A DNA stretch of 64,000 bases, taken from NCBI GenBank assembly GCA_022496805.1, contig CM040088.1:12245001-12309000 (forward strand), read 5' to 3'. The stretch is from Pohlia nutans. Taxonomy: Eukaryota > Streptophyta > Bryopsida > Bryales > Mniaceae. Positions 1 to 10,909 of this stretch are shown here, piece after piece; positions within the stretch are counted from its first letter, which is position 1, and every line of letters begins with the position of its first letter. The notes beneath the pieces are model-generated. The model made no database searches. It had not been told where the DNA came from and saw only the letters and a list, made by a program, of their open reading frames with translations. The position numbers were made by a program, and so were the translations under genes.

Positions 1-228
1 CCATCCTTTAATTCTACAAGGACCAAGGATTCATAGTTTTAAAATGACAAATTCAATTGATCATATTGTGAAAAACATAATTCAAATAGGAACAAATTTC
101 CTATCACTAGAACTAGTGAAGGTCATTGCATGTGTTGATAAAAAAAAACAACAAATTTGAACAAGAGGAAGTCCAAATAGGGCATACTCAAAACTGTTAA
201 AAAACCACCTCAGAGGGGAGAGGAGGTT

Positions 229-440
229 TGCACTCTACGATATGTTTGAGAATCATGTGCGTTCATGGCCCCCTCTAAAACCCCTTGTATACGAGAATTT
301 TTATGTTCAAAAGCCTTTGTATACAAATTTATTCCGTCCTAAATATATGTTTAATGTAAGTATACGTCAATATTTTTCAGTTCTAAATATGTTTATTGTA
401 TGTATACATTATACCCCTTTTGTGCACTCACGTATACTTG
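229..440 (-). mobile_element. MITE fragment, GCACTCTTT-end family
   Basis: The stretch matches the reverse complement of the MITE at 28710-28951. Both share the end TTTGCACTCT/GGTTGCACTCTTT, the 'aatcatgtgcgttcatg' block followed by a C-rich run, and an interior rich in gtatac/tgtatg. The right end here is eroded ('ttttgtgcactcacg'). No coding capacity is seen. The family assignment rests only on these two copies. Confidence 0.55.
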
Positions 441-450
441 TATGTGTTTA

Positions 451-590
451 GGTCTATCCTCGCAAGGGGAGAGTAGTTTTGTAATGAAGGCCTTTTGTCC
501 GGTGGGCTCTGGGTCCTTGTCATTACGAACAAACACTTTATTCACGCCGGCCTCGAAAGAGGACCGGAGTTTCTATCTATCTATCTATCT
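451..590 (+). repeat. Short interspersed repeat with TCTA tail, copy A
   Basis: About 140 bp match, in opposite orientation, the segment at 4160-4290. Both copies carry GGGGAGAGTAGTTTTGT at one end, 'cacgccggcct' near the other, and a (TCTA)n tail (ctatctatctatctat here). A simple tetranucleotide tail on a dispersed repeat is typical of SINEs or the 3' ends of non-LTR retrotransposons. I see no clear pol III boxes. Both copies stay open in the same frame over most of their length (see findings). Class uncertain. Confidence 0.55.
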
Positions 591-702
591 ATGTGTTTAG
601 TATAGTGCACCCCAGGAGAAAACCATAGTGACCATTCTGGTCATCGTGGACGCTTAGGGGTTTTAAAAGGGTTAACTTACATTATTATTGCTTGTGTAAG
701 TT

Positions 703-906
703 ATGACAGGGTTAAGTCCAGGATGGCCAGAGTTGGCAGGCAAAGATTACAAAGAAGCCATTAGCAAAATTGTACAAGAGTACCTTGGTGTGACTGTGGT
801 ATATGGGCCCAAGGGTTTCTTTCGGATTCAAGACTTCCAACTCGACCGCGTTTGGCTGGATGTCAATTCCAACGGTGCCGTAGCCGGTGTCTCGGCCGTC
901 GGCTGA
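703..906 (+). CDS. Potato inhibitor I family serine protease inhibitor (MEROPS I13)
   Basis: The 67-residue protein has the family layout: an N-terminal WPELAGKDYKEAISKI helix segment (about residues 9-24), a hydrophobic strand (VTVVY), the reactive-site loop, and the C-terminal DRVWLDVNSNGAVAGV strand pair. Family members are small, usually disulfide-poor inhibitors of subtilisin- and chymotrypsin-like proteases; plants use them against microbes and herbivores. No signal peptide is visible. The reactive loop is odd: GPKGFFRIQDFQLDRV is longer than the common G-S-P-V-T-x-D-F-R form, and the residue aligned with P1 is Gln before the conserved Asp. The ATG at 703 gives the usual length of the short form. 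Because 'atgacag/GG' is also a possible splice acceptor, the true N-terminus could lie in an upstream exon. A TTAA-flanked MITE begins only 8 bp after the stop, so the 3' UTR is probably transposon-derived. It could be a recently inactivated copy. Confidence 0.8.
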   Translation: MTGLSPGWPELAGKDYKEAISKIVQEYLGVTVVYGPKGFFRIQDFQLDRVWLDVNSNGAVAGVSAVG

Positions 907-913
907 CCATTAA

Positions 914-1290
914 CTTTTAAACGTCAAGAGGGTCTTGGCAGGGTAGTCCGGATGGCATTTAAATTTTTGGAAGAAAAATAAAATAAAATAAAAATAATAA
1001 AAATAAAACAACGGTTCTGCTAGCCAACTACTACTGCGGCACTGTTGCACTGCAGCACTTTTTTAAAATCGATCTCAATTGTCCAACCTCAACTCCTGTT
1101 CAAATTGATTACTTTGATTGCTTGTCGATGATTCCACAATCTCCCAAATGAGGAGCAAGTCAAGAATCTTACTCGCTTTTTTAGTAGCTTTTCAATGCAC
1201 CAATCCTCGCTTGTTTTGGTTGAGGAAAACTACTTTTTTCTAGATTATTCTTTCATAAGAAGCCCATGGGCATGCTTTGACGTTTAAGAG
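914..1290. mobile_element. TTAA-MITE copy 1
   Basis: The element lies between TTAA (910-913) and TTTA (1291-1294). Its ends are cTTTTAAACGTCAAG and its imperfect inverse tttgACGTTTAAGAG. The interior matches the copy at 14914-15298 throughout, including 'tgattgcttgtc', 'ccacaatctcccaaatg' and 'caccaatcctcgctt'. No coding capacity. It sits directly behind the protease-inhibitor gene. Confidence 0.75.
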
Positions 1291-1458
1291 TTTATACAGT
1301 TTTGACGATGAGTGAAATCATGTATGATCAGATGAGGTGAAATAATAACAATCCCCAGCGTTGCAGCAACACACCAAATGAATGGAACCGACCACCGATA
1401 TGATTGAATTATAACAATTCTCAGTGAAATGAATGAATAAGAATTATAGTGCCCACAA

Positions 1459-3176
1459 CATCAGGAATTTCGGACCCCACTGATTCCGCACGATTTCAGT
1501 GCGATTTCCGATATTTCAAGGGTTCGTACAGTTTTCGCACTGATTCCGCATCGTTGCGTCATTCATCGCAACTACACTGATATGACACGATGTTCGTACA
1601 AGCGGATATAGTACTGATTCGACACGATTGATACGTCTATTGAAAACGTATGAATTCAACACTCTTTATACTCGTCAAAAGTCGTGTTTTAATCGTCTTT
1701 AAAACTACACTGATTCAGTGCGTTTTTCGTGCGACATCATCGTTTCCATATCTAGATATTATTTTCTTTCTATATCTAAATTTGATCAAAATAATATTAT
1801 TAAAAAATATAAAATAAAATATTAAAAAAATATAAAATAATTATTTTCCTCGCTACACGGAAGTTGCCCAAACCCACGGTGGGGCCCACCATGGCTTCCC
1901 AAGCTCTATCGCCGACGGCGGGATTCGAACTCACGACCTCCCGATTGTCAACCAAGCTCCAAACCACCAAATCACCACAAACTCTCGATGCATAGAATGA
2001 AACTTTTTTGGTAATTATAAAAGATTGAAACCATTGGCAATTTTTTTCCATGTGTATATAATTCTTTTTTCAAATTTTTTTTTTGCACTACAACATGCAG
2101 GGCTTTTCCTACATTTACAAATTTTTTCAGAATATTTTGAGTTTTTTGTTTTTTCGGCCAAAATTGTGATGGCAGATCATGGCTTTGAACTGTTTTTTTT
2201 TTCAGCGGACTTTGAATGTTTTAACTATGTGAAAATAACTTTTTTTCCAATTTTTTTTTGCACTAGATTATGCATGACTTTTTCTATATATAGAATTTTT
2301 TTCATAATATTTTGAATTTTTTTATTTTTTGCCAAAATCGTGATGGCAGATCATGGCTGTGAGCTGTTTTTTTTTTCCAGCGGACTTTGAATGTTTTTAA
2401 CTATGTGAAAAAAACTTTTTTTTCAATTTTTTTTTTGCACTAGATTATGCAGGACTTTTTCTATATCTAGGATTTTTTTCATAATATTTTGAATTTTTTT
2501 ATTTTTTGCCAAAATCGTGGTGGTTGTGAGCTATTTTTTTTTTGCTTCTATGATGAAAAGTACAATGATAACCAATGATACCAAATTTGAATTCTAAAAA
2601 TATAAAATGTTATTTCTTTGAAATTTTAATGTGTATTGCTTCTAAACTCTATAAATGTAGATCTAAAAATGTTTTGGGAAATTTAACCGTAAGTATAATT
2701 TAAAGAAGATTCTTGGAATATTCCAACATATTCCAAAATAATATAAAATATTTTGAAATATTCCAAAAGATTCCAAAAGATTCCAAAAAATATATTAAAA
2801 TATTGTACACGGATGTCGTACGAAAATAATTTGCATTATAATAGATACTGAAATCGCACGAATATAGTAAATGACATTAATATGATACGTATACGATACT
2901 GAATCCGCATTAACTAAAACCGCATGTTATCCGTGTCTTATTAGCCATGTAATGTAGATACACGATTAACGCACGGATTTCGTCAAGCACGACTTTCGTG
3001 CGGAAACAACACTTTTGTCATAATCATTGAAAAGACACTGCATCGACATCTTAGTAATGCATGTCACTTTCGTACGATAACGACACTTCTAAATGCACGT
3101 ATGACGTGCGGAATCAATGTTTAACGATAAACGCACTGAAATCGTGCAGAATCAGTGGAGTCTGAAATTCCTGATG
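1459..3176 (+). mobile_element. CATCAGG-family TIR element, copy 1 (internally deleted)
   Basis: The ends are inverted repeats: CATCAGGAATTTCGGACCCC at the left, and a right end that is its reverse complement with few changes (gagtctgaaattcctgatg). The direct flanks are AA/AA (1457-1458, 3177-3178). Both subterminal regions carry many copies of an actgattc-cGCAC motif and its inverse, about 300 bp deep on each side. Inside lie a pol-III-like module (1890-1995) and a tandem repeat with about 175-bp spacing (2040-2545). Compared with copies 2 and 3, about 600 bp are missing near 2545. No transposase reading frame is present, so it is non-autonomous. Superfamily not assigned. Confidence 0.8.
1890..1995 (-). 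promoter_or_regulatory. tRNA-like pol III box A/B module inside CATCAGG copy 1
   Basis: On the minus strand the segment has a box-A-like stretch (gtggtttggagcttgg) and, about 40 bp on, a box-B match GAGTTCGAATCCC. Spacing and order fit an internal RNA polymerase III promoter. Equivalent modules sit in the other CATCAGG copies and in the CACTA element at 24.6 kb. Activity is not shown by sequence. Confidence 0.45.
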
Positions 3177-3784
3177 AAGTCCTTAATACATAATATTCTT
3201 TAGCTAGTACTGCATCACACCCTTTTGCTTGTGCAGAGAATCAACATTTGAACATAGACTTGATGATGTGGAACATGTAGAAACTATTAAAAGACAAAAG
3301 CTTGTTGAGCTGCCAAGCGGTCTTTAGCTATAAATGGCTTTGATTCTTCAGAAGATTACGATTCTTGCAACGATTCTGGCGTGCAATGTTGATTTCCAAG
3401 TTAAGGTGAACAATAGGCATGCTAAAGAATGTTATGCATGCTATCCAACGTCATGACATGCTAATAAAAGATTAAGGATTTCACTGCTTGCTTCATGTTC
3501 GAACTCTACGACAGAATGAGTCTTTTCTTAGTGGTCACTACTCACTTGGTGAGTGCAACTCATCACGTAAGACACAATTGATTTTTGTCTTAAGTGACCA
3601 GTTACACCCACTAAGTGAAAAGTGACCATTGTTTGAAAAAAGCTGGCATTTTGCCGTAGTGGAATGTGTCTCGACATCTCGTCGACAAGGAATCCACGTG
3701 GCTTGTTGTTATTAGTCAGTGGTTGATTTTGACCCTCTAACATTTGCAATTTTAATTACTCTGAACACAATAGCCCATGCCGAA
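3177..3784. other. No gene seen
   Basis: This is unassigned AT-rich DNA. Near 3645-3662 the sequence reads, on the minus strand, CACTACGGCAAAATGCC, which looks like one end of a CACTA-type element, but no matching partner end was found. Short ORFs here have no recognizable domain. Confidence 0.4.
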
Positions 3785-3924
3785 GGTGGAGGGCAAGTTC
3801 TGCAGAAAATATTTAAAAAATATGTATGCCAAAAGTTTTGGGAAATTATTTTTTCCAAAAGAAGTTTTTGATGATGAAAAAAGAATATTCCAGAATATTC
3901 TATGTGTCAACCCTGCCCTCCACC
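3785..3924. mobile_element. MITE, GGTGGAGGGCA ends
   Basis: The ends GGTGGAGGGCAAGTT and its inverse caaccctgccctccacc bracket 140 bp of AT-rich DNA containing 'gaatattcc' blocks. A second copy with the same ends is at 33766-33952. Target duplications could not be fixed for either copy. Confidence 0.55.
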
Positions 3925-4159
3925 TATGCTATACCTCCCAATTATACGTAGCAATTTTTGAAAAATAAAACAATGTACTAGCAAAAATTAATCTTGCAAC
4001 TACATACGCAATATACGGTGGTAGGAAATATGATTAGCATGATAACCTTTTAATAAGTTCACTTTGGACGACAACAGATGCCACACAAATAACTCTGGAC
4101 ACAATTATTTATTTTTAATTGTCAATTTAAAATGCATGCGCATCTTTTACAATCACAAC

Positions 4160-4290
4160 AAGATAGATAGAAACTCCGGTCTTCAGTTGAGGCCGGCGTG
4201 AATAGAGTGTCCGTTTGTAATGTCAATGACCTAGTGCCCACCGAACAAAGGGTCATTGGAACAAAACTACTCTCCCCTTCCGGGAATGAA
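4160..4290 (-). repeat. Short interspersed repeat with TCTA tail, copy B
   Basis: This is the inverse-oriented partner of the repeat at 451-590, with the tail 'agatagatag' at its left edge (tail 3' on the minus strand) and 'ctctccccttccgg' at its right. Core blocks such as 'ggccggcgtgaata' and 'aaaactactctcccc' are shared with copy A. Confidence 0.55.
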
Positions 4291-4310
4291 CCAATCACAA
4301 CAACTACACT

Positions 4311-4485
4311 GATTATCCCATTTAGTGCGTGTGGTACTAATTCCCGAAATACGCACTGTTTTGCCAAATCTCAAAATTAATGAGGGTTGAAATTTTTACC
4401 GAGTGGCTGAAATCTTCATATCACGCTAATTTTACATCATAACGTTATTTAGTAACACCTTCACTAATTTCCCACACGCACTATA

Positions 4486-4523
<38 letters not shown>

Positions 4524-4541
4524 TTACTAAATGGGATAATC
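4311..4541. mobile_element. MITE with a 36-C run inside its right inverted repeat
   Basis: The left end TGATTATCCCATTTAGTGCG and the right end actaaatgggataatca are inverted. The inner continuation GCGTGTGG also has its inverse (cccacacgcac), but in the right arm a run of 36 C (4488-4523) separates it from the outer part. The Copia LTR begins 23 bp beyond the element. Confidence 0.6.
4488..4523. repeat. Poly-C homopolymer, 36 C
   Basis: This is an uninterrupted run of 36 cytosines, with 'ctataaa' before it and 'ttactaaatggg' after it. It interrupts the right arm of the MITE at 4311-4541. The length may be uncertain if it comes from an assembly. Such a run can form i-motif or G-quadruplex structures. 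Confidence 0.9.
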
Positions 4542-4564
4542 AATGTATTGATAAGTTCAAATCT

Positions 4565-4941
4565 TGTTAGAAGAACATTTACTGTGTTAATAATTCCTAT
4601 TAGAACATGTGTTAGTTATGTACTTTGACAAAGTTGTTAGTTAACAACTTGTAGGCGGCGTAGCCGTAGTTGCTGTAGTAGCCGTCATAATCGTCATAGC
4701 CGTTTTGGCGGTAATAGCCGTTATGGCGGTAATAGCCGTAGTCTTGTACTCTTGTAGGTAATTGACTACGTGTGTTCACACTTGGTGTGAATGGTCTAAG
4801 TCACTTAGACCATTGTATAAGAGCTTGGGGGTGAGGCTCTTGATCATATCTTGATCATACCTCTACGGTTGGGTGGAGAGCTCCAATTTCATTTGCATTA
4901 GTAAAACTCCTATCTTCATAGACACCTCTTGTTTTTCTACA
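4565..4941 (+). repeat. 5' LTR of Copia 1
   Basis: The LTR starts TGTTAGAAGAAC and ends TTTTTCTACA. It contains an imperfect array of 'tagccgt/gcggtaa' units (about 4655-4745), two perfect hairpins close together (TTCACAC-ttg-GTGTGAA at 4775-4791 and GGTCTAAG-tca-CTTAGACC at 4793-4811), and the direct repeat 'cttgatcat' shortly after. Confidence 0.95.
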
Positions 4942-4953
4942 TGGTATCAGAGC
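4942..4953 (+). promoter_or_regulatory. Primer binding site (initiator tRNA-Met type)
   Basis: TGGTATCAGAGC starts directly at the end of the 5' LTR. It is the standard plant Copia primer site, complementary to the 3' end of initiator methionine tRNA. Confidence 0.95.
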
Positions 4954-5347
4954 TTGGTGCTCATGTTTGCCCTTCGCAGGTTAAGTAGATTTCTTGTGAG
5001 GTTGTTTTGGAGGACTTGATCAATCGATCAACTTGAGGGAGTTATTTTGTGTGACTTTACTTGTGAGAACTTAAATCCAAAATTTAGAATCTTCGGTAGC
5101 TCTTGAAGTAGCAACGTGCGATTTTTTATAGTGGTAGTAGCAAGAAGAGCAGCCATTTGCAGCTGCATAGACCAGTTGCAGTGGCGCAGCAGTTGCAGTT
5201 GGGAGCAGCAGTTGCAGTCGGGCAGCAATAGCTGCAGTTGGGCAGTAAACACTGTCGGGCAGCCCCCTCGGGAATGCGTATCGGGAACACGGCACTACGG
5301 GAACTCGGCAGTTTTCAACTCCAACAACTCCAGCAACTCCAGGGAGT

Positions 5348-8300
5348 GAAGAAATCAAGAAAGGCTTTTTCACCATTAAGATGAGCGAAGGAGATAGCAT
5401 CGCGGCCCACATCAACAAAGTTCGGGAACTTGACGAGCAACTTGCATCAATCGGGGAGAAGGTTTCGGACCTTTGGATGATTATGACGTTGTTGGGGAGT
5501 CTTCCGGAATCATACTAGACACTGGTGGTGACACTCGGGACAAAGGAGCCCAGTGCTTTGACAATGGAGATGGTAACTGCACAGTTACAACAAGAAGAAT
5601 CGCGACATCAAGGGAGCGGTTCATCCTCGGAGGCGGCACTTATGGTGACGAAAAAAGATAAGTCGTACAACCATAGCCATGGTGATAGTAAATCCTCTCA
5701 TGATCACAAAAAGAATGCCAAGTGTAGGTATTGTGGTAAGAAAGGATATTACGAAAAGGAGTGTCGGACCAAAGAGAGAGATTTTAAGTCTGGAAAACTG
5801 AAGAAAAGTTTTCAAAAGAACCAAGCTAATACTGTTAAAACCGAAGAAGATGACACGACTTTTGTAGCTGCTTTATCTGCGTCAGTGTCAAGTGACATGT
5901 GGTACCTTGACTCGGGTGCTTCTCAGCACATAACCGGATGTAGAGCATGGTTTTCTAAGTACGAAAACCTATCACTAAGCCGGACTGTCACTTTAGGAGA
6001 TGATATAGACTTGGTTATCAAAGGGAAGGGTTCGATCCCCTTTCAATTTCTACATGGTGATTGTATGGATGTACAAGACATCCTACATGTTGAAGGTTTA
6101 CGTAAAAACCTTATTTCTTTGAGCAAGTTGAGGGATCAAAGATACCGAATCACATTTGATGATGTAGCAGATATCTTCACGTTCACGAAGGACGACATTT
6201 CATTCTCTGCAGTTCGTTCGGGGACTTTGTACTTGTTACAAGGATCGGTGCAGAAATCATCGGAGGCACATTTATCGTTGGCAAAGCATGGCTTAGGGAA
6301 GGCCGACCTTTGGCATCAAGGATATGGACACTTGTGCATCACTAACTTGAAGAAACTCAAAGAAGACAACCTTGTGCGTGATTTTGACATGGGTAAGAAT
6401 TCAAAACTTGAATTTTGTGAAGGGTGTGTTTATGGCAAACAACATCGAGACAAATTTCCTAAAGATGGCGGTACGAGGGCTACGCGTATCCTCGAATTGG
6501 TACATAGCGATGTCAATGGACCAATGAAAACACCGACGCACGGAGGAGCTAAGTACTTTGCCCTTTTCATTGATGATTTCACCAGAAAAACCTTTGTGTA
6601 TTTTCTAACACAAAAGTCGCAAGTCTTTGAGAAATTCAAGGAATTCAAGGCATTTGTGGAGAACGAGACGGGGTGTCAAATCCAAACACTTCGGTCTGAC
6701 AATGGGGGTGAGTATACATCAAAGGCTTTCAATGATTTTTGCCGAGAACATGGCATTCAACGTCAGTTTAGCACGCCCTACACTCCGCAGCAGAATGGAG
6801 TTGCAGAACGCAAGAACCGGACACTTGTTGAAAGTGCACGGTGTATGCTTCAACATGCAGGGCTTTCTAATGTATTTTGGGCTGAGGCGATCAATACGGC
6901 AGTATATGTGCTTAATCGAGCACCTACATCAGTTGTGAAAGGCAAGACTCCACAAGAAGCTTGGTCTGGTAAGAAACCAACCGTTGAACACTTTCGAGTC
7001 TTTGGATGTGATGCATATGCTCACGTTTCAGATGAGAGACGTACCAAACTGGACTTGAAGAGTGTTAAATGTATTTTCTTGGGATATTATGAGGAATCCA
7101 AATGCTATAGGCTTTTTAATCCTGAGAAGAAGAGAATTGTCAAAAGTCGAGATGTCAAGTTTGTAGAGGTGAGAGAAACTAAGGAAAAGGAAGGGATAGT
7201 TGAGGTTAGTAATGAACCTCTAGAACGTATCATTAAAGTTGAAAAATTTGTTGAATCTGAGGTCTCTTCATCCGAGTCGGAGAATGAAGGTAAGGAAAAA
7301 GTGGGAGATTTAGTTGGTTCAACTGGTCAACGTCCACTTTCTGTCAAACAAATTCGTTCAGAGGCACGTAAAGTTTCACAAACTAAAGAGTTAGAGTCCA
7401 TCTCTCCACCTCCACCTTCCCTTAGGATTACTCGTTCACGAGCTCGAGAGATTGCACGTGCACAAGCGGAGTCAGCTTCAAGTGCTTCAATTCCTATCAC
7501 GACAGTCATAGATTCAATATGTATGGCTCATGCTTTTCATACAAGCATTGATGAGCCATTAACCATATCTGAAGTTATGGGAAGGGATGATTCATCGAAA
7601 TGGAAGGAGGCAATGGAATTAGAATTCCAAAGTCTCATCGACAACAAGACTTGGGAGCTTGTGACATTACCAAAGCATCGCAAATCCATTGGTTGCAAAT
7701 GGATTTACAAGATCAAATACAACGCGGATGGATCGGTGGAGCGCTACAAGGCGAGACTCGTAGCGTTGGGATACCTCCAAAAAGAAGGTATAGACTATAC
7801 CGAGACCTTTGCCTCAATTGCAAAGATGACTTCAATTCGCACTCTTTAAGCACTTGCTGCTATAGACGATGCCGAAATTCACCAAATGGATGTCAAGACG
7901 GCGTTTCTAAATGGAGACCTTTGAAGAAGAAATTTACATGGATCAGCCAAAAGGTTTTTCATCCAAAGGCAAAGAGGACATGGTATGTAAACTTTCCAAA
8001 ACCATTTATGGACTCAAGCAATCACCAAGGGCTTGGTACAAGAAAATTACCAATACTTTGAATTGATTGGTTTGAAGAAGAGTCATGCAGATCCTAACAT
8101 TTATGTGTTGAGGATTGCAACACTTTATCTTATCATTGCACTATATGTCGATGATTTGATCATGGTTTGTAATGACTTGAGTTTTCTTTTGAAAACCAAA
8201 GTTGATCTTTCTAAAGTGTTTGACATGAAGGATCTTGGAGAGATCTTCTACATTTTGGTCCTGCAGATCACTCGGGATCGGACACATCGCATGATTCACA

Positions 8301-8463
8301 TCAGTCAGACGAAGTACATTCAATCCATCCTGAAGTGATACGGTATGAAAGACTGCAAATCTTTAGCCACTCCTTTAGACGCCAACAGTAAATTGTCAAA
8401 GGACATGGCTCCACTAGTGAGGATATAAACTCAATGGCGAGTATTCTTTATCAGAGTGCGGTG
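5348..8463 (+). pseudogene. Copia 1 gag-pol, part 1 (gag end, protease, integrase, start of RT)
   Basis: The frame enters gag at 'KKGFFTIKM' (5357-5383); the N-terminal half of gag is missing and a CAG/TTGCAG-rich stretch (5110-5345) lies in its place. A TAG at 5515-5517 interrupts gag. The open run 5525-7849 then holds the zinc knuckle CRYCGKKGYYEKEC, with Tyr in place of the ligand His, the protease motif WYLDSGASQHI, the integrase zinc-binding region, and the D,D,E triad (HSDVNGP, LRSDNGGEY, NGVAERKN). A TAA at 7847-7849 breaks the RT start. An extra T near 7921 and a lost base near 8050 shift frame. The RT catalytic YVDD is intact at about 8145. A TGA at 8336-8338 follows. The part ends at the CATCAGG insertion. 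Confidence 0.9.
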
Positions 8464-8464
8464 G

Positions 8465-10775
8465 CATCAGGAATTTCGGACCCCACTAATTTCGCACGAT
8501 TTCAGTGCGATTTCCGATATTTCATGGGTGCGTGTATTTTTCGCACTGATTCCGCATCGTTGCGTCATTCATCGCAACTGCACTGATATGACATCATGAT
8601 TGTACAAGCGGATATAGTACTGATTCGACACGATTGATACATCTATTGAAAACGTGCGAATTCTTCACTCTGTACAGTTGTCAAATGTCGTGTCTTAATC
8701 ATGTTTAAAGCCACACTGATTCAGTGTGTTTTTCGTGCGACATCATCTTTTCTATAACTAGATTTTTTTTCTTTCTATATCTAAATTTGGTCAAAATTAT
8801 TTTATTAAAAAATTAAAATTAAATTTTTTTTTTCTGCCCTGCCCGAATTTTATTTCAAGCTGCCCGGACCAACTACCCACGCTGCCCGAACCCAAGGTGG
8901 GGCCCACCACGGTTTCCCAAGCTCTTCCGGCGGTGGCCAGAATCGAACTCGAGACCTCCCAACAACTAACCTTACTCTAAACCACTAAACCACCTAGTAG
9001 TCTTGATGCAAGCAATAGAATTTTTTTGATAATTATAAAGCAATGTAACCATTGGCAATTTCTTTCCCATGTATATTTAATTTTTTTTTCAAATTTTTTT
9101 TTGCGCTACAACACGCACGCCTTTTTCTATATCTTGAAATTTTTTCAGAATATTTTTATTTTTATTTTTTTTGGCCAAAATCGTGATGGCAGATCATGGC
9201 TGTGAGCTGATTTTTTTTTTCAGCGGACTTTGAATGTTTTTAACAATGTGAAAAAAACTTTTTTTCCAATTTTTTTTTTGCACTATATTATGCAGGACTT
9301 TTTCTATATCTAGGATTTTTTTCAGAATATTATGAATTTATTTATTTTTTGCCAAAATCGTGGTGGCTATAGCTATTTTTTTTTAAGCAGACTTTGGATG
9401 CTTTTCTGCGATGTAAAAAAAAATTCCAATTTTTTTTCCAGTAGATCATGCAAGCATTTTTCTATATCTAAAACAAAATTCAAGTTTTTCTGAACTTTTT
9501 TTTTGATTTGCCAAAATCTTAAAGGCTGTTAGCTGTTTTTTTATTTTCAGTAGACTTTTTTTTTGCACTCCATTATACAAGCTTTTTTCTATACCTAGAA
9601 AAAAATTCAATGGTTTGAATGTTGTAGCAAGCAATTAAAAGCTCTTGCAATTTTATTTTTTGAAAAGTTGCTCAAATTGAGTTCAAAGAAAGTCTGATTT
9701 TAAACTCAATTTAACTTGCAATGCTTCGAGAGATCATGTTTTGGTCGATGCCCCCTTATGAGCTGCCCGAGACTAAAAAATTAAAAATTAAATCAAATTA
9801 TAATTATTTTCTAATAGGAAATCAAGTATGCTTTCAAACCCAATTTGAATCGTGCCAATCCAAGTTAAACTCCGCGTAGGGAAACTTTCAAAAAAACAAC
9901 ACCTCTACATTGTCTCGTGTTACAAATTTTACTATTTTGAAAAAGTAATGTTGTCCTTTTCTGTACAATTTTTTTTCTCCCATGATGAAAAGTACAATGA
10001 TAACCAATAATATCAAATTTGAATTCTAAAAATATAAAATGTAATTTCATTGAAATTTTAATGTTCATTGCTTCTAAATTCTATAAATGAAGATCTAAAA
10101 ATGTTTTGGGAAATTAGACCGTAAGGATAATTTCAAAAGATTCTTGGATTATTTCAAAATATTCCAAATTAATATAAAATATTTTGAAAGATTCCAAAAG
10201 ATTCCAAAAGAGAATATTAAAATATTTTTGGTATTTTCTCTATTTATTATATTTCATCAATAAATCAATAGTTTTAAAACACTATAAACTTTTTTTGTCG
10301 AGAAGTATGACATGCTAATGTAGTGCGAAAACACATCCTTGAACGCGAGTGATGTCGAGAAATATAAGTCACTCATTCTCAAATTGAAAACTTGTACGAT
10401 AACTACACGGATGTCGTACGACAATAATGTGCATTATAATAGATACTGAAATCGCACGGATATAATAAAAGGCGTTAATATGATACGTATACGATACTAA
10501 ATCCGCATTAACTAAAATCGCATGTTATCCGTGTCTTATTAGCCATGTAATGTAGATACACGATTAACGCACGGATTCCGTCAAGCACGACTTTCGTGCG
10601 AAAACAACACTTTTTTTCATAATCATTGAAAAGACACTGCATTGACATCCTAGTAATACATGTCACTTCCGTACCATAACGACACTTCTAAATGCACGTA
10701 TGACGTGCAGAATCAGTGTTCAACGATAAACGCACTGAAATCGTGCGAAATCAGTGGGGTCCGAAATTCCTGATG
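8465..10775 (+). mobile_element. CATCAGG-family TIR element, copy 2 (in Copia RT)
   Basis: The ends CATCAGGAATTTCGG... and ...CCGAAATTCCTGATG form an inverted repeat of about 45 bp. Outside it both subterminal regions hold divergent arrays of the actgattc/GCAC motif. The interrupted Copia codons read QSAV-G-SLVYAM. The host needs three G at the junction and five are present (two left, three right), implying a 2-bp GG duplication (8463-8464, 10776-10777). Internal features: 'ctgcccg' repeats, a pol-III-like module (8925-9015), and an AT-rich tandem repeat (9055-9610). No transposase ORF. Copy 3, at 10910, is a near-identical inverted copy. Confidence 0.85.
8925..9015 (-). promoter_or_regulatory. 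tRNA-like pol III box A/B module inside CATCAGG copy 2
   Basis: On the minus strand TAGGTGGTTTAGTGGTTTAG (box-A-like) is followed after about 40 bp by GAGTTCGATTCTGG (box B). This fits an internal pol III promoter, but no complete tRNA cloverleaf was found. Confidence 0.5.
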
Positions 10776-10777
10776 GG

Positions 10778-10907
10778 GTAGTTTGGTTTATGCAATGATT
10801 GGCACTCGAGCTGATATTGCATATGCAGTGGGAATGGTTAGTCAATACATGACAAATCCCGGACCATTCCATTGGACTGCAGTCAAACGAATCTTTCGCT
10901 ACCTCAA
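10778..10907 (+). pseudogene. Copia 1 pol, part 2 (end of RT, between two insertions)
   Basis: The 130 bp left between the two CATCAGG elements encode the RT end motif reading VYAMIGTRADIAYAVG then MVSQYMTNPGPFHWTAVKRI, which continues into RNase H beyond the second insertion (RYLK-GTMDHGL). It shows that both elements inserted into one Copia copy and that nothing was lost between them. Confidence 0.9.
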
Positions 10908-10909
10908 GG

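Noticed and set aside
4655..4745. CRISPR-like array in the Copia LTR
   Set aside because: The units are 7-24 bp, imperfect and lack spacers, and the context is a plant LTR.
9865..10068. ORF in the CATCAGG elements (repeated at 11616-11819) as a possible transposon protein
   Set aside because: It appears in two copies only because the copies are near-identical. It is AT-driven, lacks a domain, and is broken in the copies at 2.6 and 49.6 kb.
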